NCBI RefSeq assembly: GCF_000317535.1
Contig: NC_019757.1
Coordinates: 4,615,501 to 4,679,500, forward strand
Source of the DNA: Cylindrospermum stagnale PCC 7417
GTDB taxonomy: Bacteria; Cyanobacteriota; Cyanobacteriia; Cyanobacteriales; Nostocaceae
Direction: 5' to 3'
Length of the DNA stretch: 64,000 nucleotides
A program made the position numbers and the translations under genes. Below the pieces are notes generated by a model that was given only the letters and a program-made list of their open reading frames with translations, did not search any database and was not told the DNA's origin. This document shows, in pieces, positions 36,496-44,521 of this stretch; within the stretch, counting starts at the first letter, position 1, and the number at the start of each line of letters is the position of its first letter.

Positions 36496-38001
36496 TTAGA
36501 AAGTTTCTTCATGTCCATCAGAAAATTTGACTCTTAGTTTGATTTCTGGGTATTGGCTCTTAAATGTTTCTTGAATGCCTTTCTCTCTTCCGTCAGACTT
36601 AAATTCATCCCATGTACCATTATTCACTTCTATAACCAACCATTTTTCTTCTGCTGGTGCGTTCTCTAGTTGCTTGGCAGCACTAGTTGCATTCTTGGCA
36701 ATGCTGCTATTATTTGCAACATATTTTAATTGGTAAACCATCGACCATGAACCATTCATATCTACTACTGCTACATCAATGTCATAGTGAGGCGTATTGG
36801 ATTTTTTCTCAAATTCTAATTTCTTATATCCCGCTTTCATAAGAGAATCTGCTTCTTTCATTGCCATTAAAACAGATGGCAGCATTGAGGGTTGCTTAAG
36901 TTGTTGCAAAATATCTTTGTATCCAGAGCAATGATCGAATAGACCTAATGCGATATAATTGCCGATAGCAGAGCCACCACCCACAGCTTTTAAGGTTTTA
37001 GCAATCTTATCTATATCTCCGGGACTTGAACCAAAAAAGTTTAAACTTACTAGCTTTGTTTTTACTGTCGTATCCCCTGCATCTAAGGATGGTAGAGGAA
37101 CTGTCAAAGTTGGATTAATTTCAGCATGAACTTGATAAATATTATCTTGCCCTTTAAAAAGTTCAATTTTATTAAGAGTGTATTTTTCTTTTATACTGGG
37201 CAATTGAGTTTTAATTGATTCATATGTAGCATCAGGCTGACGTGATATTTCTTCTGTCTGTTTAACAGCAGCGTTCAAATCACGTTCTTTTTCAGCCAAA
37301 GTTCGATTATCTTTGCTAAGTCTATCAGTAGATATTTCATCTGTGACTACAGTATCGTTAGGTGCAATCACCACTTTAAAGTCTAAGTCTCCATCATTCT
37401 TATCCTTAGCAGCATTTTCAAAGTGAACACTGAGCTTAATGCCTGGCTTTAGTTTCTTTGTATAAGTTTGTTCAATTTGCTTGGCTTGTGCTTCTTTCTC
37501 TTTTCTGAGAGTTTCATAATCTTTACCTTCCCCTCTTGTTTGTTTCAATTCTGATGCTGCTTGTTTAGCAAGAGCCTTGTGATCTGTTGTTTCGCCTGTT
37601 GCACCTGTTGCACCACCTTTACGCTTAAACAACCTCTTCGCCTTTTGCAGTAGCTTCTCGATCGCCTGATCAATCCGCAAACGTATCTTCTCAACAATAC
37701 CCTGCACCTTCTTCGCCAAATCTCCCACACCCAACAACGAAGCCAAGAAACCAATTACCACAGGTAGGGATTTAGCCAGGGCAGTTTCCACCAACTTAGC
37801 AGCACCACCAACAGCACCAGATGCGATCGCACTTACCGCATCAATAACCGCATTCACCAAATCCATAATTTGGCTACCACTATTGATGAAAAACATCACT
37901 ATATCGTAAATTGCCATCGCCGCCTTGACAAACGCCGAAGCTGGATTTAATAACCCGATAATCCATTTCACCCCAGCCGTAATTACCTGAGTAATCACCA
38001 T
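36496..38001 (-). CDS. orphan toxin cassette: truncated core plus a different C-terminal tip
   Basis: 501 residues whose first about 118 are nearly identical to residues 1202-1320 of the 1559-residue protein (VITQVITAGVKWIIGLLNPA onward). Then the sequence diverges (KRKGGATGATGE). A pre-toxin segment (KPGIKLSVHFENAA, VVIAPNDT; later LPSIKEKYTLNKIEL, AEINP) leads to the tip. The tip contains HYDIDVAVVD and, about 10 residues later, VYQLKYV, a D...QxK pattern like PD-(D/E)XK nucleases. Homology to the donor continues upstream of the ATG to about 38028, so the apparent start is just the first Met in a cut gene. The ribosome-site-like AAGGAG touches that ATG with no spacer, so expression on its own is doubtful. 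Probably a silent reserve cassette. Confidence 0.75.
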   Translation of the reverse strand: MVITQVITAGVKWIIGLLNPASAFVKAAMAIYDIVMFFINSGSQIMDLVNAVIDAVSAIASGAVGGAAKLVETALAKSLPVVIGFLASLLGVGDLAKKVQGIVEKIRLRIDQAIEKLLQKAKRLFKRKGGATGATGETTDHKALAKQAASELKQTRGEGKDYETLRKEKEAQAKQIEQTYTKKLKPGIKLSVHFENAAKDKNDGDLDFKVVIAPNDTVVTDEISTDRLSKDNRTLAEKERDLNAAVKQTEEISRQPDATYESIKTQLPSIKEKYTLNKIELFKGQDNIYQVHAEINPTLTVPLPSLDAGDTTVKTKLVSLNFFGSSPGDIDKIAKTLKAVGGGSAIGNYIALGLFDHCSGYKDILQQLKQPSMLPSVLMAMKEADSLMKAGYKKLEFEKKSNTPHYDIDVAVVDMNGSWSMVYQLKYVANNSSIAKNATSAAKQLENAPAEEKWLVIEVNNGTWDEFKSDGREKGIQETFKSQYPEIKLRVKFSDGHEETF

Positions 38002-38028
38002 CTCCTTAATCTGTCCGATTACCGTTTA
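37640..38028 (-). repeat. near-identical direct copy of 39490-39882
   Basis: About 390 bp at the 5' end of the orphan cassette repeats the DNA of the full-length toxin gene with only scattered single-base differences, many silent. It includes the same GCGATCGC site. The match stops sharply at ATTACCGT near 38028. It gives a ready substrate for recombination that would swap toxin tips. Confidence 0.85.
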
Positions 38029-38101
38029 TTTCAACATTTATAAACTGAAGTATAATTCTTTTCTCATTTCAAGAAATTAATAGCAATTCACACCCTAGTA
38101 G

Positions 38102-38779
38102 CTATATTTCACCCCATTCATTTACCCGCTCATCAAAAGAAGTAATTCCCCCTAACTGATTACATATATTCTCTATAGCCAGAGCATAAGCAGCACCATT
38201 TATAAAGAATGATTCAGGAAATGTACCAAGAACAATTTGTATCTGATAAAAATTTTCACCTATTTCAAGATTATATAATTCTGGTACTGGTGCTGAAATA
38301 TCTTGGGCTAGCTGTTGAATTTTCTCAGAGTTTTGAACTGCAACTTTTGCTTTTTCGGCAGATGTCTTGCTTTGGAAATCTGCAATAATTATACATCCAA
38401 TTTCTTTCTGATTATTGTTTTCATTACATTGTGAATCGAGAGCGTATGCGTAAGTTTCAATGTCTTCTTCAGATATTTTTGGTAGCTTATCAATGTGTCC
38501 ATTTAAATTAATTACTACTCGCCAGACTTTTGTCCAATAATCTTGCCAATCTTGTGATTCTAAATCTCTGTAGTAGTTAGATCGATAAGCAACAATATCC
38601 CAAGATTTTGGCTCAATATCAATACCAATATCTGCCAAAAGCTGAATATAGAATTCTTTAGGTTCTGTAGGAAAATCAAGGGTAGCAATTGGAGTGATGT
38701 TAAAGGTGATAATGCTAGAAAATTCATCTTTCTGTTTTAAAGATGGATGCCATATTATATAAGTAGGATCTTGTTCCAT
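38102..38779 (-). CDS. candidate immunity protein of the DUF4157 toxin
   Basis: 225 residues (MEQDPTYIIWHPSLKQKDEF to DERVNEWGEI), soluble and acidic, with no recognised domain. Strand-helix alternation is visible (AYALDSQCNENNNQKEIGC, IIIADFQSKTSAEKAKVAV). It starts 9 bases after the stop of the 1559-residue toxin gene on the same strand, the standard place for a cognate immunity gene. Function is inferred from position alone. Confidence 0.65.
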   Translation of the reverse strand: MEQDPTYIIWHPSLKQKDEFSSIITFNITPIATLDFPTEPKEFYIQLLADIGIDIEPKSWDIVAYRSNYYRDLESQDWQDYWTKVWRVVINLNGHIDKLPKISEEDIETYAYALDSQCNENNNQKEIGCIIIADFQSKTSAEKAKVAVQNSEKIQQLAQDISAPVPELYNLEIGENFYQIQIVLGTFPESFFINGAAYALAIENICNQLGGITSFDERVNEWGEI

Positions 38780-38788
38780 AATTTACCT

Positions 38789-41700
38789 CTAATCTTTTTC
38801 ATCTGGACCTTTGAAATTTTCACCTATATCAAAGCGATATTCTCCTTCCATTTTCGCACCACCACTGCTATTTCCATCCTTTCCCTTCCTCGGCAGAATT
38901 TCCAATTCGTCAAGTCTTCCTACAAAGGTATACCAGTTGCGGCGAGTTGATTGATCTGTATTGTAGCCCGTACCATTCCAATGGCTCATTACAGATGGAC
39001 TATGTTCAATTGTTACATCTGACTTAGATACAATCTTACCGCTTTTTGGTTCTTTCCAATTGTCTTTATCTACTTGATACTTAGTAAGCAACTCGTCTTT
39101 TTTCTTTATTGCTTCTTGATTATAAGGCTTATTAGAACCATAAAATCGCTTACGTATTTTGTCCTTACTACGATATTCTTCTTTAAGCATTCCATTTTTA
39201 ATATACCTTGTCTCTCGCATCAAGTCTCTTTTGGGTGTCTCTCCTTCAGGATTAATTACACCCTTAACGTGGACAGTTTCATTCTTACTACTCTCCTTAT
39301 CAACAATAAGTTCAAGAGACGTTATTTTATGTTTAATCTTAATAGCTGGTAGGTGTTTTTTAACTTCATTTGAAGATAATTCTTTCTCTTTTAAAAGGGT
39401 GTCAGCTTCAGCTAAAGCTTTATTAAGGTCTGCTTTCTTTTCTTTCTCAGTCCGTTCATCAGGTTTACCTTCCTTACCCTTCTTACCCTTAAATAACTTC
39501 TTCGCCTTTTGCAGCAACTTCTCGATCGCCTGATCAATCCGCAAACGTATCTTCTCAACAATGCCCTGCACCTTCTTCGCCAAATTTCCCACACCCAACA
39601 ACGAAGCCAAGAAACCAATTACCACAGGTAGGGATTTAGCCAGGGCATCTTCCACCAACTTAGCAGCACCACCAACAGCACCAGAAGCGATCGCACTTAC
39701 AGCATCAATAATCGCATTCACCAAATCCATAATTTGGCTACCACTATTGATGAAAAACATCACTATATCGTAAATTGCCATCGCCGCCTTCACAAACGCC
39801 GAAGCTGGATTTAATAACCCGATAATCCATTTCACCCCAGCGGTAATTACCTGAGTAATCACCATCTCCTTAATCTGTTCAATTACCGTCTCTTTCAGGT
39901 CGCCGAAATCTTCCTGAACGTGTTCCCACATTCCCTTAAAATCGCCACTCATCAACATCGGGAAGATTTCCGACTCTTTTTCCATTCCCGCCACCACAGG
40001 CTCACCAAACAGCTTCACCCCTTTACCGCGAATGTAGTTCCAACTCAGTCCCAACACCTGAGTTACTAAACTAAAAATTCCTGGTAAGCTGAAGATATCT
40101 TCTGGTAACTGGATACCCATAGCACCGCAAGCACCCGTCAACCAGCCGATTAAACCTGTTTGCAGATGTGTCTCAATTTTCCCCGTGAAGTTTTCAAAAC
40201 CTTGTCTCAGCCCAGTCACCAGATTGCCTAAAAAGCCAATGGGATCTTTGATAATTGAGCCGACAGCACTAGCTGCTTTAGCCAACACCCCCATCAGCAT
40301 ATCTTTGAGTTTTTTAATACTCTCAATAGCTCCAGCCATCGCATCAAAGGCTTTAGCAAACCAAGGCTGATTTGATGCCTTCATCTCCTGAAGTTGGGCA
40401 TCAAGTTGCTGGAGATTTTCACTATATTGTTGAGCCAGCTTATCAACTAATTCAGTTTCTTTATGTTTAACACTCTGCTCTAATTCATCAAACTTACTTT
40501 GAATATTTTGTGCCGCTTCAGCCCCCACTTTCTGGAGTGCTTCTGGCAAACCTTTGACATAATCCTGAATTTTCTGTCTGCCTTGATTAATTTTTTCTTT
40601 AGCTGTCTTTAGTTGTTCGGCAACATAGTTAGAAATATCAGTTAGAGATTTATCTATTTCTCCTAGATACAAATCTCTTCCTTTCGTAAAAAAGGCTGTA
40701 ACTTCAGATGGCACACCTAGCAGTTTGTCTTTTAACCAACGTCCTGCACCCCAAATCCCGTCATACCGCTTCTTGTACTCGGACATGGAAGGAGCAACAT
40801 ACTCCTCAAATTTTTTCTTAGCCGTATCTGCACCTGTCTTAAATTTGGTTGTTACCTCTGTGTCTAAACCCTTGAGAACACCTTCAACATCTGACTTAGT
40901 TTGCTGATAAATGCCATCAATATCGGTAGCAACTTTAGTCCGTGCTTGCTCATCCTTACTCTTGGTTTCATCTTGATGACCAGTTACTTGAGCTAATAAC
41001 TGCTCCCGTTGACCATGCATTCCCTCTAACTGAGTTTGGCTGGTGGTCTGTGCCTCAGTTTGTGCTTGGTTTAAAGTTGCTTGTTCCTGTTGACGGTAGA
41101 CTTGAGGCGCTTCCACAGCCTTGGTTTGAGCCTCTTTCTTAGCGCCTACAGCTTTGACAAACTGGGGTTCATTGGAATTTGCCAGTTGTTCTTCCGTCAC
41201 CTCAGCCTCAGCCATTTGCTGGTCGAGTTTTTGGCTCTCTGCTATCAGTGGTGCAGATACCTCAGCTTCTGACTTGGGTTTAGGTGTGGCTTTAGCTGCA
41301 CCAATATCAGGCGGTTTGGCTCCTGCTTCCGGCTTCTCTAGTGGTTTGACTTCTTTGGGTTTAATCCCACTGCTGTCAGGTGCTTCTTTCGCTTTCTCGG
41401 CAACCGGGCCAGTCGCTTGCTCTGTTGCATCTTTAGCATTGCTCGATAGGTTTCCCCCCACAGAGTCCAGCAGATTATTATCCTTAAATTTGTCAGCATC
41501 TTCCAGAGTTCTTGGTGCAGCCGCATCCACCTTATCCATCACTTTTTTCTTGAAGGCTTCGGCGCTGAATTCTCCAGGCGGCTGCTGGTTCATCTCCTGA
41601 ACTTGCTTGTCTTGGGCCTTGCTCTCTACTTCATTGCTGGGTGGTTGAGCCGCATCTTGGGCTTCTTGCGATTCTGCCTGAGCCGGATCATGTTTTTTCT

Positions 41701-43468
41701 TTTCCTCCGTTACTCCCTTGGCATTATTCACTACTGCTTGAAATTCTGGATCTTGTTGAGGGGAAGCAGCAGTTTTTGCTCCACCTGTAGCTGTCGTAGC
41801 ACCACCGCTAGATTTTCCTGTAGATGGGGCTTTGGCACTACCTGTTGCACCGTGAATCTGTGCTTGAGGCACAACTGCCGCACCGTTACTAGCTTGGACT
41901 GTAGCTGACGCAACGTCACTATCTGCTCCACCGTCACTATCTGCTTGGGGCGCAACTGCCGCACCGTTACTAGCTTGGACTGTAGCTGCCGCACCGTAGT
42001 CACTGTCTGCTCCACCGTCACTATCTGCTTGGGGCGCAACTGCCGCACCGTCACTATCCTGATTCTTTGCTGGTTGCTCTTTCCCTGGTTCAACATCAGC
42101 TATCGGGAGTTCTTGTTTCAGCTGTTGTTGATCTTGCTTAATTGGTTCTTGGCGATTTTGCTTTGTTGATTCCTGAGAATTCTGCTTCTTGGACTGGATA
42201 ATTGATTGCGGTTCAGAAGATGAGGTGAGAAGCGCTTTTGTCTGTATCTTATTGTTCTTGAATGCTTGGTTAGGGGCTGATTTAGGCTGAACAGCACCTG
42301 TCTGCTGCACTACATGGGTTAACTCGTGAGCCAATAACCGCTTACCATCATCTGCACCGGGGTTATACTTCCCTGCCCCGAAGTAAACATCTTGACCATG
42401 AGTAAACGCTTGCGCCCCCAATTCCTTGTTCATCTCAACAGATGAACTATCTGTATGCACGCGCACAGAGCTAAAATCATTGCCAAAACGGGGTTCCATG
42501 AAAGAGCGTGTCTGTTCATCTAAGGGATTACCAGAACCTTGTTGACTCGCTAAACGGCTTTCTAAGCTGGAACTTCCTTGATTTGGATTGCTTTGACTCT
42601 GAATATTGCCTTCTGTCTTTTGGACAAAGCCCTGAATTAATGGGTTAGTCGATGTTATCGGCTTTGTCTGAGTGCGGTTTTGATTGAACTCCATCTGACG
42701 CTTAATCAGTGGGTGGATGGATGTTGTCGGCTGTCTCTGAATGCGGTTTAAGTCAATCTGACGCTGGACTAATGGGTGGATGCTTCGGGCTAAAGGTTGT
42801 TGCTGAATCGAGTTGAGTGGTTCTTCCGAATGGCGCCCGATTGTTTGGGAGCTAGCAGTTGGTGTGTCCATTGACATCACCCGTTCTGCCATTGAGTCTG
42901 CCTCTTGCTCGTATTTATCCCCTGGTGCGCCTATGGTGAGTTTGGAGGAGAGGAGTGAGTTTTCCGAATCGCATAGAGAGCAAGCCCGTTGAATATTTCC
43001 CCCATTCGGCGAGTTGGCATCATCATCCCCTGACTCTCCTGACGCACTCATCCGCTGAATTTCAACAGCTTCATTCGATACTTCTTCGGCTTTCTCGAAT
43101 GGCCCCAAGGTTGAATTTTGGGCTGGGGATAAATCCGTGTTTACTTTGGGCTGGATAGCAATAGGGTTTGATGGGACTGCCTTTTGCCCAAACATATCCC
43201 CCTGTTGAGGAATGTTCAGCTTCATCTGAACTTTTGGTTCCCGTGGTGGGGACGGGCGGGGTGTCCATTTTGAGCTATCTATCAAGGCACTTTTATACTG
43301 CTGTACCTCGTCCTTTTGAGTCTGTTCTTCTGGCGTTTGGTCTTGTTGGGGCTTTGCTTCCTCCGTTTTGGGCTGAACGACAAAGCGACGCGGTGCGAAC
43401 TGACTCTTTGCTGGTTTGTCAGAGGAATTTGAAGAATTTTTGGAAGTTCTGTGTTGTCTACTATACAT
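38789..43468 (-). CDS. DUF4157 (eCIS-core) polymorphic toxin, HNH-like tip
   Basis: 1559 residues. The N-terminus (1-300) is disordered with IQR/VQP motifs, a KLTIGAPGDKYEQEADSMAE block typical of proteins ahead of DUF4157, and three HPL(V/I)xRQ-like repeats (about 228-280). DUF4157 follows at about 303-390 with RVHTDSS, AFTHGQDVYFGAGKYNPGAD and the zincin-like HELTH at 381-385. Tandem ADSDGGADSD/ATVQASNGAAV repeats occupy about 460-560. The shared helical core is at about 570-1200 and hydrophobic helices at about 1202-1310. The tip (about 1322-1559) ends in VTIEHSPSVMSHWNGTGYNT, then NSSGGAKM, like HNH/Endo VII nucleases. In other species such proteins are cargo or processing factors of extracellular contractile injection systems. 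Confidence 0.85.
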   Translation of the reverse strand: MYSRQHRTSKNSSNSSDKPAKSQFAPRRFVVQPKTEEAKPQQDQTPEEQTQKDEVQQYKSALIDSSKWTPRPSPPREPKVQMKLNIPQQGDMFGQKAVPSNPIAIQPKVNTDLSPAQNSTLGPFEKAEEVSNEAVEIQRMSASGESGDDDANSPNGGNIQRACSLCDSENSLLSSKLTIGAPGDKYEQEADSMAERVMSMDTPTASSQTIGRHSEEPLNSIQQQPLARSIHPLVQRQIDLNRIQRQPTTSIHPLIKRQMEFNQNRTQTKPITSTNPLIQGFVQKTEGNIQSQSNPNQGSSSLESRLASQQGSGNPLDEQTRSFMEPRFGNDFSSVRVHTDSSSVEMNKELGAQAFTHGQDVYFGAGKYNPGADDGKRLLAHELTHVVQQTGAVQPKSAPNQAFKNNKIQTKALLTSSSEPQSIIQSKKQNSQESTKQNRQEPIKQDQQQLKQELPIADVEPGKEQPAKNQDSDGAAVAPQADSDGGADSDYGAAATVQASNGAAVAPQADSDGGADSDVASATVQASNGAAVVPQAQIHGATGSAKAPSTGKSSGGATTATGGAKTAASPQQDPEFQAVVNNAKGVTEEKKKHDPAQAESQEAQDAAQPPSNEVESKAQDKQVQEMNQQPPGEFSAEAFKKKVMDKVDAAAPRTLEDADKFKDNNLLDSVGGNLSSNAKDATEQATGPVAEKAKEAPDSSGIKPKEVKPLEKPEAGAKPPDIGAAKATPKPKSEAEVSAPLIAESQKLDQQMAEAEVTEEQLANSNEPQFVKAVGAKKEAQTKAVEAPQVYRQQEQATLNQAQTEAQTTSQTQLEGMHGQREQLLAQVTGHQDETKSKDEQARTKVATDIDGIYQQTKSDVEGVLKGLDTEVTTKFKTGADTAKKKFEEYVAPSMSEYKKRYDGIWGAGRWLKDKLLGVPSEVTAFFTKGRDLYLGEIDKSLTDISNYVAEQLKTAKEKINQGRQKIQDYVKGLPEALQKVGAEAAQNIQSKFDELEQSVKHKETELVDKLAQQYSENLQQLDAQLQEMKASNQPWFAKAFDAMAGAIESIKKLKDMLMGVLAKAASAVGSIIKDPIGFLGNLVTGLRQGFENFTGKIETHLQTGLIGWLTGACGAMGIQLPEDIFSLPGIFSLVTQVLGLSWNYIRGKGVKLFGEPVVAGMEKESEIFPMLMSGDFKGMWEHVQEDFGDLKETVIEQIKEMVITQVITAGVKWIIGLLNPASAFVKAAMAIYDIVMFFINSGSQIMDLVNAIIDAVSAIASGAVGGAAKLVEDALAKSLPVVIGFLASLLGVGNLAKKVQGIVEKIRLRIDQAIEKLLQKAKKLFKGKKGKEGKPDERTEKEKKADLNKALAEADTLLKEKELSSNEVKKHLPAIKIKHKITSLELIVDKESSKNETVHVKGVINPEGETPKRDLMRETRYIKNGMLKEEYRSKDKIRKRFYGSNKPYNQEAIKKKDELLTKYQVDKDNWKEPKSGKIVSKSDVTIEHSPSVMSHWNGTGYNTDQSTRRNWYTFVGRLDELEILPRKGKDGNSSGGAKMEGEYRFDIGENFKGPDEKD
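41875..42060 (-). repeat. in-frame tandem repeats in the DUF4157 toxin linker
   Basis: About two and a half tandem units coding for variants of APQADSDGGADSD followed by ATVQASNGAAV. The units differ in length by a few codons (for example GGADSDYGAA against GGADSDVASA), as expected from slippage. Such linkers are flexible. The start of the 1368-residue toxin (ATVRAGKGAALAPQ, ATVQAGKGAA) carries a related motif. Confidence 0.8.
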
Positions 43469-43628
43469 TTCTCAATCCTTTAAGTAAAAGCTGATTCAGG
43501 CTGGATACCAAAAGAGTGTGGTTTGATTTGACTCTCTAGACTCTTTTTAGGAAGCGGGATTTCTGGAATTGTTTTTTTGCACCCTTTCGTAGACCATATC
43601 TTGCCCGGCTTTTTACCTAAAGGTAGGA

Positions 43629-43741
43629 AATACAGCAGATTGCAACTTGGTGAGGTACAGATTATCGTAGGGGCACAACATTGTTGTGCCCCTACCCGCG
43701 TACCTCATTTACCTGAAAAATGCTGTATATTTGTCATCTCC
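43629..43741. repeat. MITE-like element with three nested inverted repeats
   Basis: Outer arms AAATACAGCA and TGCTGTATATTT, middle arms GAGGTAC and GTACCTC, and an inner 29-bp palindrome (43667-43695) with arms GTAGGGGCACAACA and TGTTGTGCCCCTAC. It encodes nothing. Confidence 0.82.
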
Positions 43742-43836
43742 TCAGTATATTCCTTATTTATTTTGTTGTATTTTTCTCTGGCGAAAATTAAAAAAGCTTG
43801 ACATTTAAACTAAGTACATCAACATATAACTTTTAT

Positions 43837-43860
43837 AAAAAAAACCACCCCAGTGGGTGG
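43837..43860 (-). terminator. hairpin with minus-strand T run
   Basis: CCACCC, CAGT, GGGTGG. On the minus strand the stem is followed by TTTTTTTT, the form of a factor-independent terminator. No minus-strand gene ends here, so it may insulate the toxin promoter from antisense transcription out of 44-45 kb. Confidence 0.6.
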
Positions 43861-43973
43861 CTTCCCAGTGCGGTGGAGAATTTAACCGTGATTATGTGTC
43901 ACGGGTGCATTGAGATTGTGAGTGCGGTTGGATGGATGATAGGGTGAAGTGTGAAAATCACTTCCTCAGTTAT

Positions 43974-44435
43974 ATGTCCCTGCTAAAATTCTCACAGCAA
44001 GTTCTGCTAAATATCATTTTCGTAATATTCCTAACCATTTTAATTCCTGCGGCTACTTGGGCTGCTTCTTTGGGAGAAGGTCATCTTGCTCCTTGTCCTG
44101 CTTCTCCAAACTGTGTTGTGAGTGAAAATGCTGATGCCAAACACGCTATTGACCCGATTACCTATCATGTAGACCGTGATACAGCTAGAAAAATTTTACT
44201 CAAAGTCCTGACGGTTGTGCCTCGTACAGAAGTTGTAGAACAGACAGATAATTACATCCATGCTCTTTCTAAAAGCCGCATCTTTAAATTTGTTGATGAC
44301 GTAGAGTTTTATTTCCCTGCCGATGAGTCTGTAATTCATATTCGCTCGGCATCTCGCGTGGGAGAGTCGGATCTTGGTGTCAACCGCCGACGAAGCGAAC
44401 AAATTCGTTTGGCTCTGCGCGACTTAAATATCTGA
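43974..44435 (+). CDS. exported DUF1499 family protein
   Basis: 153 residues with an N-terminal signal or anchor (MSLLKFSQQVLLNIIFVIFL, cleavage near ATWAAS). The DUF1499 part starts LAPCPASPNCVVSENADA and continues HVDRDTARKILLKVL, YIHALSKSRIFKFVDDVEFY and IHIRSASRVGESDLGVNRRR, the family hallmark. The function of the family is not established. The start at 43974 is preferred to the upstream ATG at 43932 because it gives a normal signal peptide. It converges on the DUF4231 gene across a hairpin. Confidence 0.88.
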   Translation: MSLLKFSQQVLLNIIFVIFLTILIPAATWAASLGEGHLAPCPASPNCVVSENADAKHAIDPITYHVDRDTARKILLKVLTVVPRTEVVEQTDNYIHALSKSRIFKFVDDVEFYFPADESVIHIRSASRVGESDLGVNRRRSEQIRLALRDLNI

Positions 44436-44463
44436 GTTTTACACAAGATCAATGAGTAAAAAA

Positions 44464-44490
44464 ACACAGGCAAACTTTGCCTGTGTAGTT
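44464..44490. terminator. bidirectional terminator between DUF1499 and DUF4231 genes
   Basis: ACACAGGCAAA, C, TTTGCCTGTGT is a perfect 11-bp stem. A residues precede it, so on the minus strand it ends in a T run (TTTTTTTACTC); on the plus strand the T run is weaker. Confidence 0.75.
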
Positions 44491-44521
44491 CTGCTTTTAT
44501 TCGTCTTTTTGGCTAACTGGA

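Larger units (their letters stand above)
43469..43931. other. intergenic stretch upstream of the toxin island
   Basis: Should hold the promoter of the DUF4157 toxin gene on the minus strand and of the DUF1499 gene on the plus strand. Much of it is a MITE-like element (43629-43741) and a hairpin (43837-43860). No promoter could be named. Confidence 0.4.

Noticed and set aside
41154-42169. Long plus-strand frames opposite the DUF4157 toxin
   Set aside because: Produced by the repetitive Ala/Gln/Ser codons of the true minus-strand gene.
25085-43468. Calling the island a complete contractile injection system
   Set aside because: No sheath, tube, baseplate or AAA+ ATPase gene is present in the window; only cargo-type and accessory genes are seen.
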